DNA of 64,000 nt from Mycobacterium sp. IS-1590 (lineage in GTDB: Bacteria > Actinomycetota > Actinomycetes > Mycobacteriales > Mycobacteriaceae), in contig NZ_LQIW01000001.1 of NCBI RefSeq assembly GCF_001500025.1, forward strand, positions 310,001 to 374,000, given 5' to 3'. Of this stretch, positions 18,201-26,092 are shown piece after piece; position 1 is the stretch's first letter, and the number at the start of each line of letters is the position of its first letter. Position numbers and translations under genes: made by a program. Below the pieces are notes generated by a model. That model did not search any database, was not told the DNA's origin, and worked only from the letters and a program-made list of their open reading frames with translations.

Positions 18201-18584
18201 GTGTGGGCGACCGGCGTTTCCCCCGACAGTTATCCGACGCAGTTCCTCAGGGAGGATCTCGAAAGGCTCGGTGTCATCCCGGCGGGCAAGCTACTGGACG
18301 TGCCCGACGGCTCGAGGGTGTTGGTGGCCGGGGCGGTGACGCACCGGCAGCGGCCGGCGACCGCGCAAGGGGCGACCTTTCTCAACCTGGAGGACGAGAC
18401 CGGGATGGTCAACGTCATCTGCTCGCGCGGGGTGTGGGCGCGGCACCGCAAGCTGGCGCAGACGGCTCCGGCGCTGCTGATCCGCGGTCAGGTGCAGAAC
18501 GCCACCGGCGCCGTCACCGTCGTCGCCGAGCGGATGGGCAAGCTGACCTTGGCGGTCGGCTCAAAATCTCGCGACTTCCGCTAG
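15288..18584 (+). CDS. dnaE2: Error-prone DNA polymerase III alpha subunit DnaE2
   Basis: A 1098-aa C-family polymerase, the catalytic subunit of the mycobacterial mutasome (with ImuB and ImuA'). The PHP domain begins ELHAHSAYSFLDG (residues 65-77). The palm carries PDIDIDIE, with catalytic Asp residues near 456-460, and a C-terminal OB-fold domain follows (VLVAGAVTHRQRP onward). The beta-clamp motif of replicative DnaE1 is not obvious, consistent with loading through ImuB. The ATG at 15288 gives MGW..GPPSW.EMERVLNGKP, the known mycobacterial N-terminus. Expression is predicted to be LexA-controlled through the box at 15260. It sits about 8 kb from imuB, as in related genomes where the two loci are also separate. 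Confidence 0.97.
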   Translation: MGWHTGPPSWVEMERVLNGKPRRAGAWPIDEQIGDGGDSPAWSSKRGEYQPLDLQRPRSSVPYAELHAHSAYSFLDGASTPEELVEEAARLDLRAIALTDHDGLYGVVRFAEAAKELEMSTVFGAELSLGGGDRTEDPDPPGPHLLVLARGPEGYRRLSRQLAKAHLAGGEKGKLHYDYDALTEAAGGHWHILTGCRKGHVRRALSQGGPEAAGRAIADLVDRFGRDRVSVELTHHGHPCDDERNAILAELAPRFGLSVVATTAAHFAEPSRGRLAMAMGAIRARHSMDEAAGYLAPLGGSHLRSGAEMARLFADRPEVVTAAAELGEQCAFGLALIAPQLPPFDVPDGHTEDSWLRHLVMEGARRRYGPPQRAPRAYAQIEHELKVIEQLTFPGYFLVVHDITRFCRENGILAQGRGSAANSAVCYALGVTNVDPVANELLFERFLSPARDGPPDIDIDIESDLREKAIQYVYDRYGRDYAAQVANVITYRGRSAVRDMARALGFSQGQQDAWSKQLGQWGNLGEETHVEDVPEQVIDLARQISNLPRHMGIHSGGMVICDRPIADVCPVEWARMANRSVLQWDKDDCAAIGLVKFDMLGLGMLSALHYCIDLVREHKGIDVDLAKLDLSEPAVYEMLQKADSVGVFQVESRAQMATLPRLKPRVFYDLVVEVALIRPGPIQGGSVHPYIKRRNGEEPVTYDHPSMEPALHKTLGVPLFQEQLMQLAVDCAGFSAAEADQLRRAMGSKRSTERMRRLRSRFYDGMRQRHGITGEIADRIYEKLEAFANFGFPESHSLSFASLVFYSSWFKLHHPAAFCAALLRAQPMGFYSPQTLVADARRHGVTVHGPDVNASLAHATLEDTGNAVRLGLGAVRHIGDELAEQLVEERKANGAFTSLLDLTQRVQLSVPQTEALATAGALGCFDITRREGLWAAGAAAGQRPDRLPGVGASSHIPALPGMTELELAASDVWATGVSPDSYPTQFLREDLERLGVIPAGKLLDVPDGSRVLVAGAVTHRQRPATAQGATFLNLEDETGMVNVICSRGVWARHRKLAQTAPALLIRGQVQNATGAVTVVAERMGKLTLAVGSKSRDFR

Positions 18585-18589
18585 CCCGT

Positions 18590-18595
18590 TACCGT
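18590..18595 (+). promoter_or_regulatory. -10 element for leaderless MFS transporter transcript
   Basis: TACCGT lies 6 nt before the GTG at 18602, just after the dnaE2 stop, so the transporter can be expressed without dnaE2 induction. Confidence 0.5.
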
Positions 18596-18601
18596 TGAGC
18601 G

Positions 18602-19744
18602 GTGCGGCGACCCGTCTACCTCCTCGTCGGTGCGGGTACCGCACTGATCGCCTGCTGTTACGGCTTCGGGCGGTTCTCCTACGGACTGTTCGGGCCGGTG
18701 TTCGGCGAGACCTTCGGACTGAGCTCGACCATCGCCGGCGTGATCGGCGCGGGAAGTTACATCGGCTACTGCGCGGCGATCACCGCCAGCCTTCTGCTGA
18801 CCGACCGCATCGGCCCCCGGCGGGTCGCGGTAGCCGCCGGAATCGTTGCCACACTCGGGATCTCGATCATCGCGCTGGCACCCTCGGCGTGGGTGCTCGC
18901 GGTTGGTGTGCTGGTGGCGGGCTGTAGCACCGGCATCGTCTCGCCGCCGCTGGCCGCAGCGGTCGCCGAGCACGTGCCTGCGAACACAGCGGATCGTGCC
19001 CAGACCGTCGTCAACGGGGGCACCGGGATCGGCGTGGTGCTGTCGGCGCCGATCGCGCTGTTACTGCTGAGCCACTGGCGCGCCGCGTGGGTGGTGTACG
19101 CCCTGGTGTCGGCGGCGGTGACGATATGGGTGTTCTACGCCGTGCCCGCCTCCTCCCACAGGGCCGCGAAACGGATCGACCCACTATGGCGCCCAGGCAC
19201 TTTCGGCTTGCTGCTGGCGTCCTTGCTGACCGGCGTCGGTAGCGTCGCGGTGTGGACTTTCGGCCGCGACCTGATCGTCACGGTCGGCGGGGCGGACGCC
19301 ACCCGCTCGTCGCTGCTGTGGATCGTCATCGGCGCAGCGGGTATCGCCGGGGCGCTCGCGGGTGATGCGGTGCAGCGGATCGGATTGCAGTGGGCGTGGG
19401 TGGCCGCGACCGTCACGATGGCCTCGGCGACGGCGCTGTTGGCGGCCGTCCCGTGGAATCTCGGCGTCATGGTCGTGGCCGCGACGCTGTTCGGCGGGTC
19501 CTACATCGCGTTGACGGGTCTGGCGTTGCTGTGGAGTGCACGGCTGTATCCCGACAGCACCTCATCCGGAGTCGGCTTGTCGTTCTTCACGCTCGCGACC
19601 GGTCAAGCCCTGGGCGCGCCGGTGGTCGGGGCGCTCATCGACCTGGCCGGTGGACAGACCGCCTTCCTGGCGATCGCCGCCGTCGGCCTGTGCGCGCTTG
19701 CGGTGCGGCCGATTCGGACAGCGACGCCGTCAGCGGTGCGCTAA
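18602..19744 (+). CDS. MFS transporter (YbfB/Cyn-type)
   Basis: A 380-aa integral membrane protein with about 12 predicted helices and a hydrophobic N-terminus (VYLLVGAGTALIACCYGFGRFSYG). The GFGRFSYG block after helix 1 and the TDRIGPRRV loop between helices 2 and 3 are typical of the major facilitator superfamily; the overall pattern resembles the YbfB/CynX-like group. The substrate cannot be inferred. It starts 18 nt after dnaE2 but has its own leaderless promoter. It ends tail-to-tail with the Rv3369-type gene, overlapping by 4 nt. Confidence 0.85.
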   Translation: MRRPVYLLVGAGTALIACCYGFGRFSYGLFGPVFGETFGLSSTIAGVIGAGSYIGYCAAITASLLLTDRIGPRRVAVAAGIVATLGISIIALAPSAWVLAVGVLVAGCSTGIVSPPLAAAVAEHVPANTADRAQTVVNGGTGIGVVLSAPIALLLLSHWRAAWVVYALVSAAVTIWVFYAVPASSHRAAKRIDPLWRPGTFGLLLASLLTGVGSVAVWTFGRDLIVTVGGADATRSSLLWIVIGAAGIAGALAGDAVQRIGLQWAWVAATVTMASATALLAAVPWNLGVMVVAATLFGGSYIALTGLALLWSARLYPDSTSSGVGLSFFTLATGQALGAPVVGALIDLAGGQTAFLAIAAVGLCALAVRPIRTATPSAVR

Positions 19745-20157
19745 CCCCCGGTCGGTGTGGTCCAGACCTTGTCGATGCCGATCTTCAGCCGCATGTTGTA
19801 GGCGGCGAGGAACTCGTCGCTGAAACCGAGGCCGGCCGCGTACTCGCCGTATTTCGCCCGATACCGTTCGTCCTGCAGCGGATTCGCGTCCTCGGCGTCG
19901 ATGGTGGCGGGCCCGCCGACGGCGATGATCCCGCTGCCGTTTCCATCGGAGTCCAAGTTCAGGCTGACCCGCGGATGCGCGCGGATATGCCTGACCTTGG
20001 CGGCGCCCGGTTCGGTGTAGACAAGCACGTCTGTGCCGTCGAAGTAGAACCACACCAAGCGCGGCACGGGTTGTCCCGACTTGGCCACCGTGGTCAACCA
20101 GCCGTACTTGTCGGAGGAGAGCCTGTCGACGACCTCCTGGGTGAAATTGACTGCCAT
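19741..20157 (-). CDS. F420-dependent PPOX-class oxidoreductase (Rv3369 type)
   Basis: A 138-aa split-beta-barrel protein of the pyridoxamine-phosphate-oxidase-like superfamily, matching Rv3369. Characteristic segments are YGWLTTVAKSGQPVPRLVWF and RAHPRVSLNLD, which form the flavin/F420 pocket in this family. Members use F420 or FMN and reduce small substrates. Length is normal and the ATG at 20157 has a -10 hexamer 6 nt upstream. It is divergent from the nitroreductase gene and shares an overlapping promoter with it, which suggests joint expression of two redox enzymes. Confidence 0.85.
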   Translation of the reverse strand: MAVNFTQEVVDRLSSDKYGWLTTVAKSGQPVPRLVWFYFDGTDVLVYTEPGAAKVRHIRAHPRVSLNLDSDGNGSGIIAVGGPATIDAEDANPLQDERYRAKYGEYAAGLGFSDEFLAAYNMRLKIGIDKVWTTPTGG

Positions 20158-20163
20158 GACGCG

Positions 20164-20173
20164 AATGTAGTCT
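20164..20173. promoter_or_regulatory. Overlapping divergent -10 elements (leaderless promoters, both strands)
   Basis: TACATT on the minus strand (20164-20169) lies 6 nt before the ATG at 20157. TAGTCT on the plus strand (20168-20173) lies 6 nt before the ATG at 20180. The two hexamers share the TA step. Both genes would be leaderless and polymerase cannot occupy both sites at once. Confidence 0.6.
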
Positions 20174-20179
20174 CAACAA

Positions 20180-20827
20180 ATGACTTTGAACCTGTCCGTC
20201 GATGAAGTCCTGACCACCACCCGTTCGGTGCGCAAGCGGCTCGATTTCGACAAGCCGGTGCCGCGTGAGGTGCTGCTGGAGTGTCTCGAGATCGCCATCC
20301 AGGCGCCGACGGGATCGAACTCGCAGGCCTGGCAGTGGATGTTCGTCGACGATCCCGAGAAGAAGAAGGCGCTCGCCGACATCTATCGCACCAGTTGGAA
20401 GCTGTACCGCACGATGCCCGAGCCCGAGTACGCCGAGGGAGACAGTCGAGGTGAGCGGCGCCAGGCGGTGGTGTCGTCGGCCGAGTACCTCGCCGAGAAC
20501 ATGGAGAAATCGCCGTGGCTTTTGATTCCGTGCCTCGAGGGGCGGGTCGACGGCGTGCCCGGCGCCGTCAGCGCCAGCTTCTGGGGATCGTTGCTGCCCG
20601 CGGCGTGGAGCTACATGCTGGCGTTGCGCTCGCGCGGTCTCGGCTCGGCATGGACCACGCTGCACCTGCTGGGTGAGGGCGAGAAGCAGGCCGCCGACCT
20701 CCTCGGTATCCCGTACGACCAGTACAGCCAGGGCGGGTTGTTCCCGGTTGCCTACACCAAGGGCACCGACTTCCGCCCGGCCAAGCGGCTACCCGTCGAG
20801 CAGGTCGCGCACTTCAACTCCTGGTGA
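20180..20827 (+). CDS. Nitroreductase-family oxidoreductase (Rv3368c type)
   Basis: A 215-aa FMN-binding nitroreductase-fold protein. The N-terminal TTTRSVRKRLDFDKPVPREVL block and APTGSNSQAWQW (FMN-contacting) are the standard signatures, and GLGSAWTT with GIPYDQYSQGGLFPVAY completes the C-terminal cofactor-binding half. It corresponds to Rv3368c. Substrates are unknown; the family reduces nitro and quinone compounds or dehalogenates. It is divergent from the PPOX gene with which it shares a 22-bp promoter region, and convergent with trmL directly after its stop. Confidence 0.88.
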   Translation: MTLNLSVDEVLTTTRSVRKRLDFDKPVPREVLLECLEIAIQAPTGSNSQAWQWMFVDDPEKKKALADIYRTSWKLYRTMPEPEYAEGDSRGERRQAVVSSAEYLAENMEKSPWLLIPCLEGRVDGVPGAVSASFWGSLLPAAWSYMLALRSRGLGSAWTTLHLLGEGEKQAADLLGIPYDQYSQGGLFPVAYTKGTDFRPAKRLPVEQVAHFNSW

Positions 20828-21292
20828 TCAGGTCGCGCCGCCGAACCCGTGCTGCCGCCACGCCTCGTACACCGCGACGGCGGCCGCATTCGAGAGGTTC
20901 AGTGAGCGCCTCCCGGCCAGCATCGGGATCCGCACCTGGGCGGTGATGTGCGGGTCGGCCAGCGTCGCCTCGTCCAGGCCGGTCGGTTCCGGTCCGAACA
21001 TCAGCACGTCACCCGGCCGGTACTCGATATCGGTGAACGACGTCGACGCGTGCGCGGTGAACGCGTAGACCCGCTCCGGTCTCATCGCGGCCCACGCCGT
21101 GACCAGATCGCGGTGGACGGTGACCGACGCCAGATCGTGGTAGTCCAGGCCGGCCCGCCGCAACTTCGGCTCGGACAGGTCGAAGCCCAACGGTTCCACC
21201 AGGTGCAGTTCGCAGCCGGTGCCCGCCACCATCCGGATCGCGTTGCCCGTGTTGGGTGCGATGCGCGGCGAGTAGAACAACAGCTTGAACAA
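20828..21292 (-). CDS. trmL: tRNA (cytidine/uridine-34-2'-O)-methyltransferase, SPOUT family
   Basis: A 154-aa minimal SPOUT methyltransferase. Signature blocks are RIAPNTGNAIR near the N-terminus, LVEPLGFDLSEPKLRRAGLDYHD, and the knot segments FGPEPTGLDE and RIPMLAGRRSLNLSNAAAVAVYE. It modifies the wobble base of certain tRNAs with SAM. The start is a TTG codon at 21292: homologues (Rv3366) begin MF.LLF.SPRIAPNTGN and no ATG or GTG fits better. A purine-rich GAGAGG lies just upstream. It corresponds in length to the TrmL family (about 155 aa). Confidence 0.92.
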   Translation of the reverse strand: MFKLLFYSPRIAPNTGNAIRMVAGTGCELHLVEPLGFDLSEPKLRRAGLDYHDLASVTVHRDLVTAWAAMRPERVYAFTAHASTSFTDIEYRPGDVLMFGPEPTGLDEATLADPHITAQVRIPMLAGRRSLNLSNAAAVAVYEAWRQHGFGGAT

Positions 21293-21327
21293 CGACGACC
21301 TCTCGGAGGAGCGCTTCGGGGCGAAGG

Positions 21328-21333
21328 GATAAT
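21328..21333 (+). promoter_or_regulatory. -10 element for leaderless methyltransferase transcript
   Basis: GATAAT, one base from TATAAT, lies 6 nt before the ATG at 21340. The gene has no clear ribosome-binding site. Confidence 0.45.
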
Positions 21334-21339
21334 GCTCGC

Positions 21340-21945
21340 ATGGTCGCGCAAAGCCTCTGGATGCAGAAGGTGGCGGCCGACCCCGGCCATTCCCACTGGT
21401 ATATCGAGCGGTTCCGCGCGATGGCGCGCGCGGGCGACGACCTGACGGGGGAGGCCCGTCTCGTCGACGCGATGGTCCCCCGCGGCGCGCACATCCTCGA
21501 CGCCGGTTGCGGGCCCGGGAGGCTGGGCGGCTATCTCGCCGCGGCCGGCCACCGCGTCGTCGGCGTCGACGTCGACCCCGCCTTGATCGAGGCGGCCAAA
21601 CAGGATCATCCCGGCCCGCACTGGCTCGTCGGCGACCTCGCCGAACTCGACCTGCCCGCCCGCGGCATCACCGAGAAGTTCGACGTCATCCTGTCGGCGG
21701 GCAACGTCATGACCTTCCTGGCGCCGAGCACCAGGGGCGAGGTGCTCGCCCGGCTGCGCATCCACCTGAAGGACGACGGGCGGGCGGTGATCGGCTTCGG
21801 CGCCGGCCGCGACTACGCATTCGCCGACTTCTTCGACGATGCCTCGAACGCCGGTCTGGCGCCGGATCTGCTGTTGTCCACATGGGACCTGCGGCCGTTC
21901 ACCGACCACTCCGACTTCCTCGTCGCGATTCTGCGCCCGGCCTAG
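21340..21945 (+). CDS. Class I SAM-dependent methyltransferase
   Basis: A 201-aa Rossmann methyltransferase. Motif I is HILDAGCGPGRLGGYLA (about residues 49-65), motif II GVDVDPALIEAA, then WLVGDLAELD and FDVILSAGNVMTFL. The acceptor is unknown. It is a single gene, divergent from trmL and about 200 nt upstream of the mfp conservon in the same direction. The sequence between (21946-22151) shows no further ORF. Confidence 0.85.
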   Translation: MVAQSLWMQKVAADPGHSHWYIERFRAMARAGDDLTGEARLVDAMVPRGAHILDAGCGPGRLGGYLAAAGHRVVGVDVDPALIEAAKQDHPGPHWLVGDLAELDLPARGITEKFDVILSAGNVMTFLAPSTRGEVLARLRIHLKDDGRAVIGFGAGRDYAFADFFDDASNAGLAPDLLLSTWDLRPFTDHSDFLVAILRPA

Positions 21946-22151
21946 ACGGTGGCTGCTGCCGGGCCGTGTCACGATCGGGTCCCGGTATTTGCTCGGTATC
22001 CTCACACCGCCTTCGACCTGCGATTTTGAACTCTGTCTGTTCAGTAAGAATGGTGGATTCGCCCGCACATCGCTGGCATACTCGTCCAATTGCCAGGGCC
22101 GGAACGGGCCCGCCGGGGTGGGCATATCAGTGGAAATCAGTGGGAAGTCTC

Positions 22152-24737
22152 ATGAATGACGTGCCATCGCCGACGAGCGTGTTCTCCGAACTCAAGCGGT
22201 CCGACGGCACGCTGATCGACCTCGAACGCGAGCCGCAGCGACCGGTCAAACGGCCCTCGCGGTGGGCCTTGTCGAACTGGCCTGTCCGGTGGAAAGTGCT
22301 CGCGATCGTCCTGGTGCCGTTGATCGTGGCCGCCACGTTCGGCGGCCTGAGGATCTACGGCGACGTGACCGGTGAAGCCGATCTGCGTCGCGCCGCCGAT
22401 CGCGCCGAAATGGTGCCTGCGATCGAGGGCTACATGGAGGCGTTGGAAGCGGCGATGCTGGCCACCTCTGCCAATGGTGAGGCCAACGGCGACATGCCGG
22501 CCGCACTGACGCGCTTCGACACCAACCGTCGCGAGCTCCAGCTCAGGATGGAGGCCACCGACGTCGCGCCGGATGTCCGTCAGGGCATCACCACGATGAT
22601 CAACGACGGTCAGGCGTTGATGGACAAGGTCACCTCGAACAGCATCGGGTTGCGCGACAGCATCCAGGCGTACGCGCTGCTGCTGTTGCCCGCCGAGGAT
22701 GCGGTGACCGGTTCCGTCCGGGTCGACGACGAACGCATCCGCGCCGAGACGGTTGGTCTGGCCCGCGCGATCGGGGCCCGTGGCCAGATGACGATGCAGA
22801 CGCTCGCGCTCACCCGCGGCGCCGAGCTGCCCGAGCCGGAGTTGCGGACCGCGGTGATCGCGCTTGCCGGCACCGAGCCGTCGACCCTGTTCGGCATGAA
22901 CCAGGTGCTCGGGGTCGGATCGCCCGACGCCAAGACGCTGCAGGCCGAGTTCGTCAAGCGGATGGCGCTGATGACCGATCCGGCGGTGCCGCTGGTCAAC
23001 AATCCCGAACTGCTCGCGTCGGTGGCCGCGACCGACCGGATCGCCCGCCAGATCATCGACCGGACCACCGAGGCGGTCACCTCGGCCGTGCGGGATCGAG
23101 CCGCTGCCCAGCGCAGCACCCTGATCCGCGACGCGGTCGTCGTCGGAGTGTCGATGCTGCTCGCGCTGATCATCGTGATCCTGGTGGCGCGCACCCTGGT
23201 TCGACCGCTGCGTCGGCTGCGCGACAGTGCGCTCAAGGTCGCCCACGAAGACCTCGGCGCGGAGATCGAGCGGGTGCGTGCCGGTGGTGACGCGCTGCCG
23301 ATCACCCCGATCCCGGTGTACACCACCGAGGAGGTCGGCCAGGTCGCGCATGCCGTCGACGAACTGCACGAGCAGGCCGTCTTCCGCGCTGCCGAACAGT
23401 CGCGGTTGCAGTTGCAGATCTCCGACATGTTCGAGACGCTCTCGCGGCGTAGCCGGTCGCTGGTCGACCAGCAGTTGGCGTTGATCGACCGGCTGGAGCG
23501 CAACGAGGAGGACCCCGAACGGCTGGAGAGCCTGTTTCGGCTGGATCACCTGGCCGCTCGGATGCGCCGCAACGGCGCGAACCTGTTGGTGCTGTCGGGC
23601 GCGAGAGTGCCTCGCGAGCAGGCCGAGCCGGTCCCGGTCTCCGCGGTGATCAACGCGGCGGCCTCCGAGGTCGAGGACTACACCCGGGTCGTCACCGCCA
23701 CGGTCCCCGACAGTGAGGTGGTCGGCGCGGTCGCCGGCGACCTGGTCCACCTGCTCGCCGAACTGCTCGACAACGCGCTGCGCTACTCGCCGCCGATCTC
23801 GCAGGTTCGGGTGTCGGCCGTGCACACCGCCAACGGCGGACTGGTCATCGAGGTGAGCGACATCGGACTCGGGATGACGGAGTCGGATCTGCGGGTGGCC
23901 AACACCCGCCTGCAGTCCGGTGGCCAGGTAGATCCGTACACCGCGCGACACATGGGGTTGTTCGTGGTCGGGCGCCTCGCCGCGCAGCACGGGCTGGTGG
24001 TCCGGCTGCGCTCGACCATCGGCGGCGAGCCCGATTCGGGCACCACCGCGGGTGTGTACGTCCCGGCGGAACTGCTCAGGCGACCGGGCGAGCCGCACCA
24101 GTTCAGCGCGCCCGAGTACGCCACGCCCGCCGACGCCCACGCAGGGATCGCGACGGCGCTGGCACTCGACGAAGATGTGCTGCCGCACGACGAAGGCCTG
24201 CTGCCGCACGGCGAAGGCCTGCTGCCGCAGCGCGATCCCGGTGCCAGCGGTATCTCGGCCGTCACCGAAGAACAAGAGGAAGAGGAAGAGAAGGGGCCGG
24301 AACCGGCCGGCCGGCCGACGGACACCTCGAGTTTCTTTGCGGCGCGGACGCAAACGGCCGAGGTGGCCGATGCCGACGACTCGATCTACCAGAGCATGCT
24401 CTCGGAGTGGCTTGTCGACCCGACGGAACTCGCCAACAGCGAGGACCTGAACTGGGAATCGGTGTGGGACCACGGCTGGTCGGCCGCGGCCGCCGCCGAC
24501 GAGGCCCCGGTCACCGAGGTCACCGACGACGGGCTTCCGCTGCGCACTCCGGGTGCCCGCCTCGTGCCGGGCGCCGCGCAGACCGGCGAGGTAGCATCGG
24601 CGGCTGAGTTCGGCGCGGAACCGGGAGCCTCGCAACGCGACCCGGAAGCCGTTCGCGCCAGCATCAGCAGCCACTTCGGCGGGGTGCACGCCGGGCGATC
24701 GCACGCACGAGAGACCAGAGGAACCGATACCGAATGA
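22152..24737 (+). CDS. mfpE: Sensor histidine-kinase-like protein of the mfp conservon (Rv3365c type)
   Basis: An 861-aa membrane sensor. The first transmembrane helix is at about residues 50-67 ([18 protein letters not shown]), followed by a large extracytoplasmic nitrate/NIT-like sensor domain. A second helix is near residues 331-348 ([17 protein letters not shown]), then a HAMP linker, an H-box-like [11 protein letters not shown] and a HATPase domain (N-box [11 protein letters not shown] boxes DIGLGMTES and [13 protein letters not shown]). The 270-residue C-terminal tail is acidic and Ser/Pro-rich, with short heptad repeats. The ATG at 22152 is chosen as the first Met near the basic juxtamembrane region; the longer frame upstream overlaps the methyltransferase gene. 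It heads the mfpEDCBA set and overlaps mfpD by 4 nt. Confidence 0.9.
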   Translation: MNDVPSPTSVFSELKRSDGTLIDLEREPQRPVKRPSRWALSNWPVRWKVLAIVLVPLIVAATFGGLRIYGDVTGEADLRRAADRAEMVPAIEGYMEALEAAMLATSANGEANGDMPAALTRFDTNRRELQLRMEATDVAPDVRQGITTMINDGQALMDKVTSNSIGLRDSIQAYALLLLPAEDAVTGSVRVDDERIRAETVGLARAIGARGQMTMQTLALTRGAELPEPELRTAVIALAGTEPSTLFGMNQVLGVGSPDAKTLQAEFVKRMALMTDPAVPLVNNPELLASVAATDRIARQIIDRTTEAVTSAVRDRAAAQRSTLIRDAVVVGVSMLLALIIVILVARTLVRPLRRLRDSALKVAHEDLGAEIERVRAGGDALPITPIPVYTTEEVGQVAHAVDELHEQAVFRAAEQSRLQLQISDMFETLSRRSRSLVDQQLALIDRLERNEEDPERLESLFRLDHLAARMRRNGANLLVLSGARVPREQAEPVPVSAVINAAASEVEDYTRVVTATVPDSEVVGAVAGDLVHLLAELLDNALRYSPPISQVRVSAVHTANGGLVIEVSDIGLGMTESDLRVANTRLQSGGQVDPYTARHMGLFVVGRLAAQHGLVVRLRSTIGGEPDSGTTAGVYVPAELLRRPGEPHQFSAPEYATPADAHAGIATALALDEDVLPHDEGLLPHGEGLLPQRDPGASGISAVTEEQEEEEEKGPEPAGRPTDTSSFFAARTQTAEVADADDSIYQSMLSEWLVDPTELANSEDLNWESVWDHGWSAAAAADEAPVTEVTDDGLPLRTPGARLVPGAAQTGEVASAAEFGAEPGASQRDPEAVRASISSHFGGVHAGRSHARETRGTDTE
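24177..24230 (+). repeat. 21-bp tandem repeat inside mfpE
   Basis: Two and a half copies of a 21-bp unit encode [14 protein letters not shown] and LLPQ in the acidic tail of the sensor. The unit length keeps the frame. It lies in a low-complexity region outside the kinase core and is a likely site of length variation. Confidence 0.75.
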
Positions 24738-25153
24738 CTTATCCGGCTCATTCGACGCAGCGCGACTCGCTCGACTGGCTGGTCTCCAAGTTCGCGGCTG
24801 ACGTGTCGGGGGTGACCCACGCCGTGCTGGTATCCGCCGACGGGCTGCTGATGGCGGCCAGCGAGCACATCCCGACCGAGCGGGCCGACCAATTGGCGGC
24901 CGTGGCCTCCGGGCTGGCGAGCCTGTCCACGGGTGCGGCGCAACTCTTCGACGGCGGCCACGTGCTGCAGTCGGTGGTCGAGATGGAGAACGGGTATCTG
25001 CTGTTGATGCGGGTCGGCGACGGCTCGAACCTGGCCACCCTGGCGGCACGAAACTGCGACATCGGCCAAATCGGTTACGAAATGGCGGTATTGGTCGAGC
25101 GGGTGGGCACCGTCGTCCAGTCGGCGCGACGGCGCGCACCCCAGCATTCGTGA
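24734..25153 (+). CDS. mfpD: Roadblock/LC7 domain protein of the mfp conservon
   Basis: A 139-aa protein with a Roadblock/LC7 fold (about residues 12-125: [29 protein letters not shown] ... [18 protein letters not shown]). In conservons of actinobacteria such proteins act as GTPase-activating partners of the Ras-like GTPase encoded two genes downstream. The ATG overlaps the mfpE stop by 4 nt. It corresponds to Rv3364c, reported as a secreted or surface-exposed protein in M. tuberculosis; no signal peptide is visible here. Confidence 0.9.
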   Translation: MTYPAHSTQRDSLDWLVSKFAADVSGVTHAVLVSADGLLMAASEHIPTERADQLAAVASGLASLSTGAAQLFDGGHVLQSVVEMENGYLLLMRVGDGSNLATLAARNCDIGQIGYEMAVLVERVGTVVQSARRRAPQHS

Positions 25154-25160
25154 GCCGCCG

Positions 25161-25532
25161 ATGGACCGGTGGGAGGGCGACGTCGCGGCCGAGCCGAGCC
25201 TGGTCCGGCCGTACATCCTGACCGCGGGCCGCACCGACGCCCGCATCTCGCTGCCGCTGGAGGCGCCGGTCGAGACGGTCGACTCGGCCAAGCCGCCGCG
25301 CTGGCCGGGCAACGACGTGCGCGGGCAGATCGTGGCGATGTGTGTCGACCACCCGTCGGTCGCCGAGATCGCGGTGAAGTTATCGTTGCCGCTCGGCGTG
25401 GCGCGGGTACTCATCGGGGATCTGGTGACGCAGGGTTATGTGGCGGTCGGCAGCACCCTGGGCGAGTCGACCGACATCGACGAAAGACGTGAGTTGATAG
25501 GAAGGACACTGCGTGGCCTCAAGGCACTTTGA
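25161..25532 (+). CDS. mfpC: DUF742 protein of the mfp conservon
   Basis: A 123-aa protein of the DUF742 family, which always accompanies Roadblock and GTPase genes in actinobacterial conservons. It contains a winged-helix-like region with LVRPYILTAGRT at the start and a helix-turn-helix-like block (VAEIAVKLSLPLGVARVLIGDLV) around residues 67-89. The role in the set is thought to be a linker or regulator; DNA binding is not shown. Its 3' end overlaps the GTPase start by 20 nt. Confidence 0.88.
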   Translation: MDRWEGDVAAEPSLVRPYILTAGRTDARISLPLEAPVETVDSAKPPRWPGNDVRGQIVAMCVDHPSVAEIAVKLSLPLGVARVLIGDLVTQGYVAVGSTLGESTDIDERRELIGRTLRGLKAL

Positions 25533-26088
25533 GGAGGCGGCCTCCACGAAGATCGTCATCTCCGGTGGCTTCGGCGCCGGGAAGACGACATTCGTTGGCG
25601 CGGTCTCCGAGATCATGCCGCTGCGGACCGAGGCCCTGGTGACCACCGCCTCGGCGGGCGTCGATGGTTTGGAAGCCACACCTGAGAAGAACACGACGAC
25701 GGTGGCGATGGACTTCGGTCGCATCACCCTGGCCGACGACCTGGTGCTGTACCTGTTCGGCACCCCCGGGCAGCGCCGGTTCTGGTTCATGTGGGACGAC
25801 CTCGTGCGCGGCGCGATCGGAGCCATCATCCTCGTCGACGTGCGCCGGCTGCAGGACAGCTTCGCCGCGGTGGACTTCTTCGAGGCGCGAAAACTCCCGT
25901 TCCTCGTTGCTGTCAATCAATTCGACGGTGCGCCAAGGCATCCCATCGTCGCGGTCCGTAAAGCGCTGACGCTGGGCGAGCACGTTCCGGTGATCACCGT
26001 CGACGCGCGTGACCGGCAGTCGGCCAAGGCGGCGTTGATCGCGATCACCGAGTACGCGCTGGCCAGCCTCACAACGCTGCCCGGCTGA
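25513..26088 (+). CDS. mfpB: Ras-like small GTPase of the mfp conservon
   Basis: A 191-aa small GTPase. The P-loop is GGFGAGKTT (about residues 18-26). The switch II block reads LFGTPGQRRFWFMW, lacking the usual Asp of DxxG but typical of conservon GTPases, and the base-specificity motif is NQFD. The homologue MfpB is reported to bind MfpA and to modulate its action on DNA gyrase. It starts with GTG and overlaps mfpC by 20 nt, then is followed after 4 nt by mfpA. The operon order E-D-C-B-A is the classical one. Confidence 0.93.
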   Translation: MASRHFEEAASTKIVISGGFGAGKTTFVGAVSEIMPLRTEALVTTASAGVDGLEATPEKNTTTVAMDFGRITLADDLVLYLFGTPGQRRFWFMWDDLVRGAIGAIILVDVRRLQDSFAAVDFFEARKLPFLVAVNQFDGAPRHPIVAVRKALTLGEHVPVITVDARDRQSAKAALIAITEYALASLTTLPG

Positions 26089-26092
26089 TCCT

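Noticed and set aside
22137..25352. 1071-codon open frame on the minus strand
   Set aside because: It is antisense to the mfp conservon. High GC gives long frames opposite real genes; composition is Arg/His/Gln-rich with no domain, while the plus-strand genes have clear motifs and overlaps.
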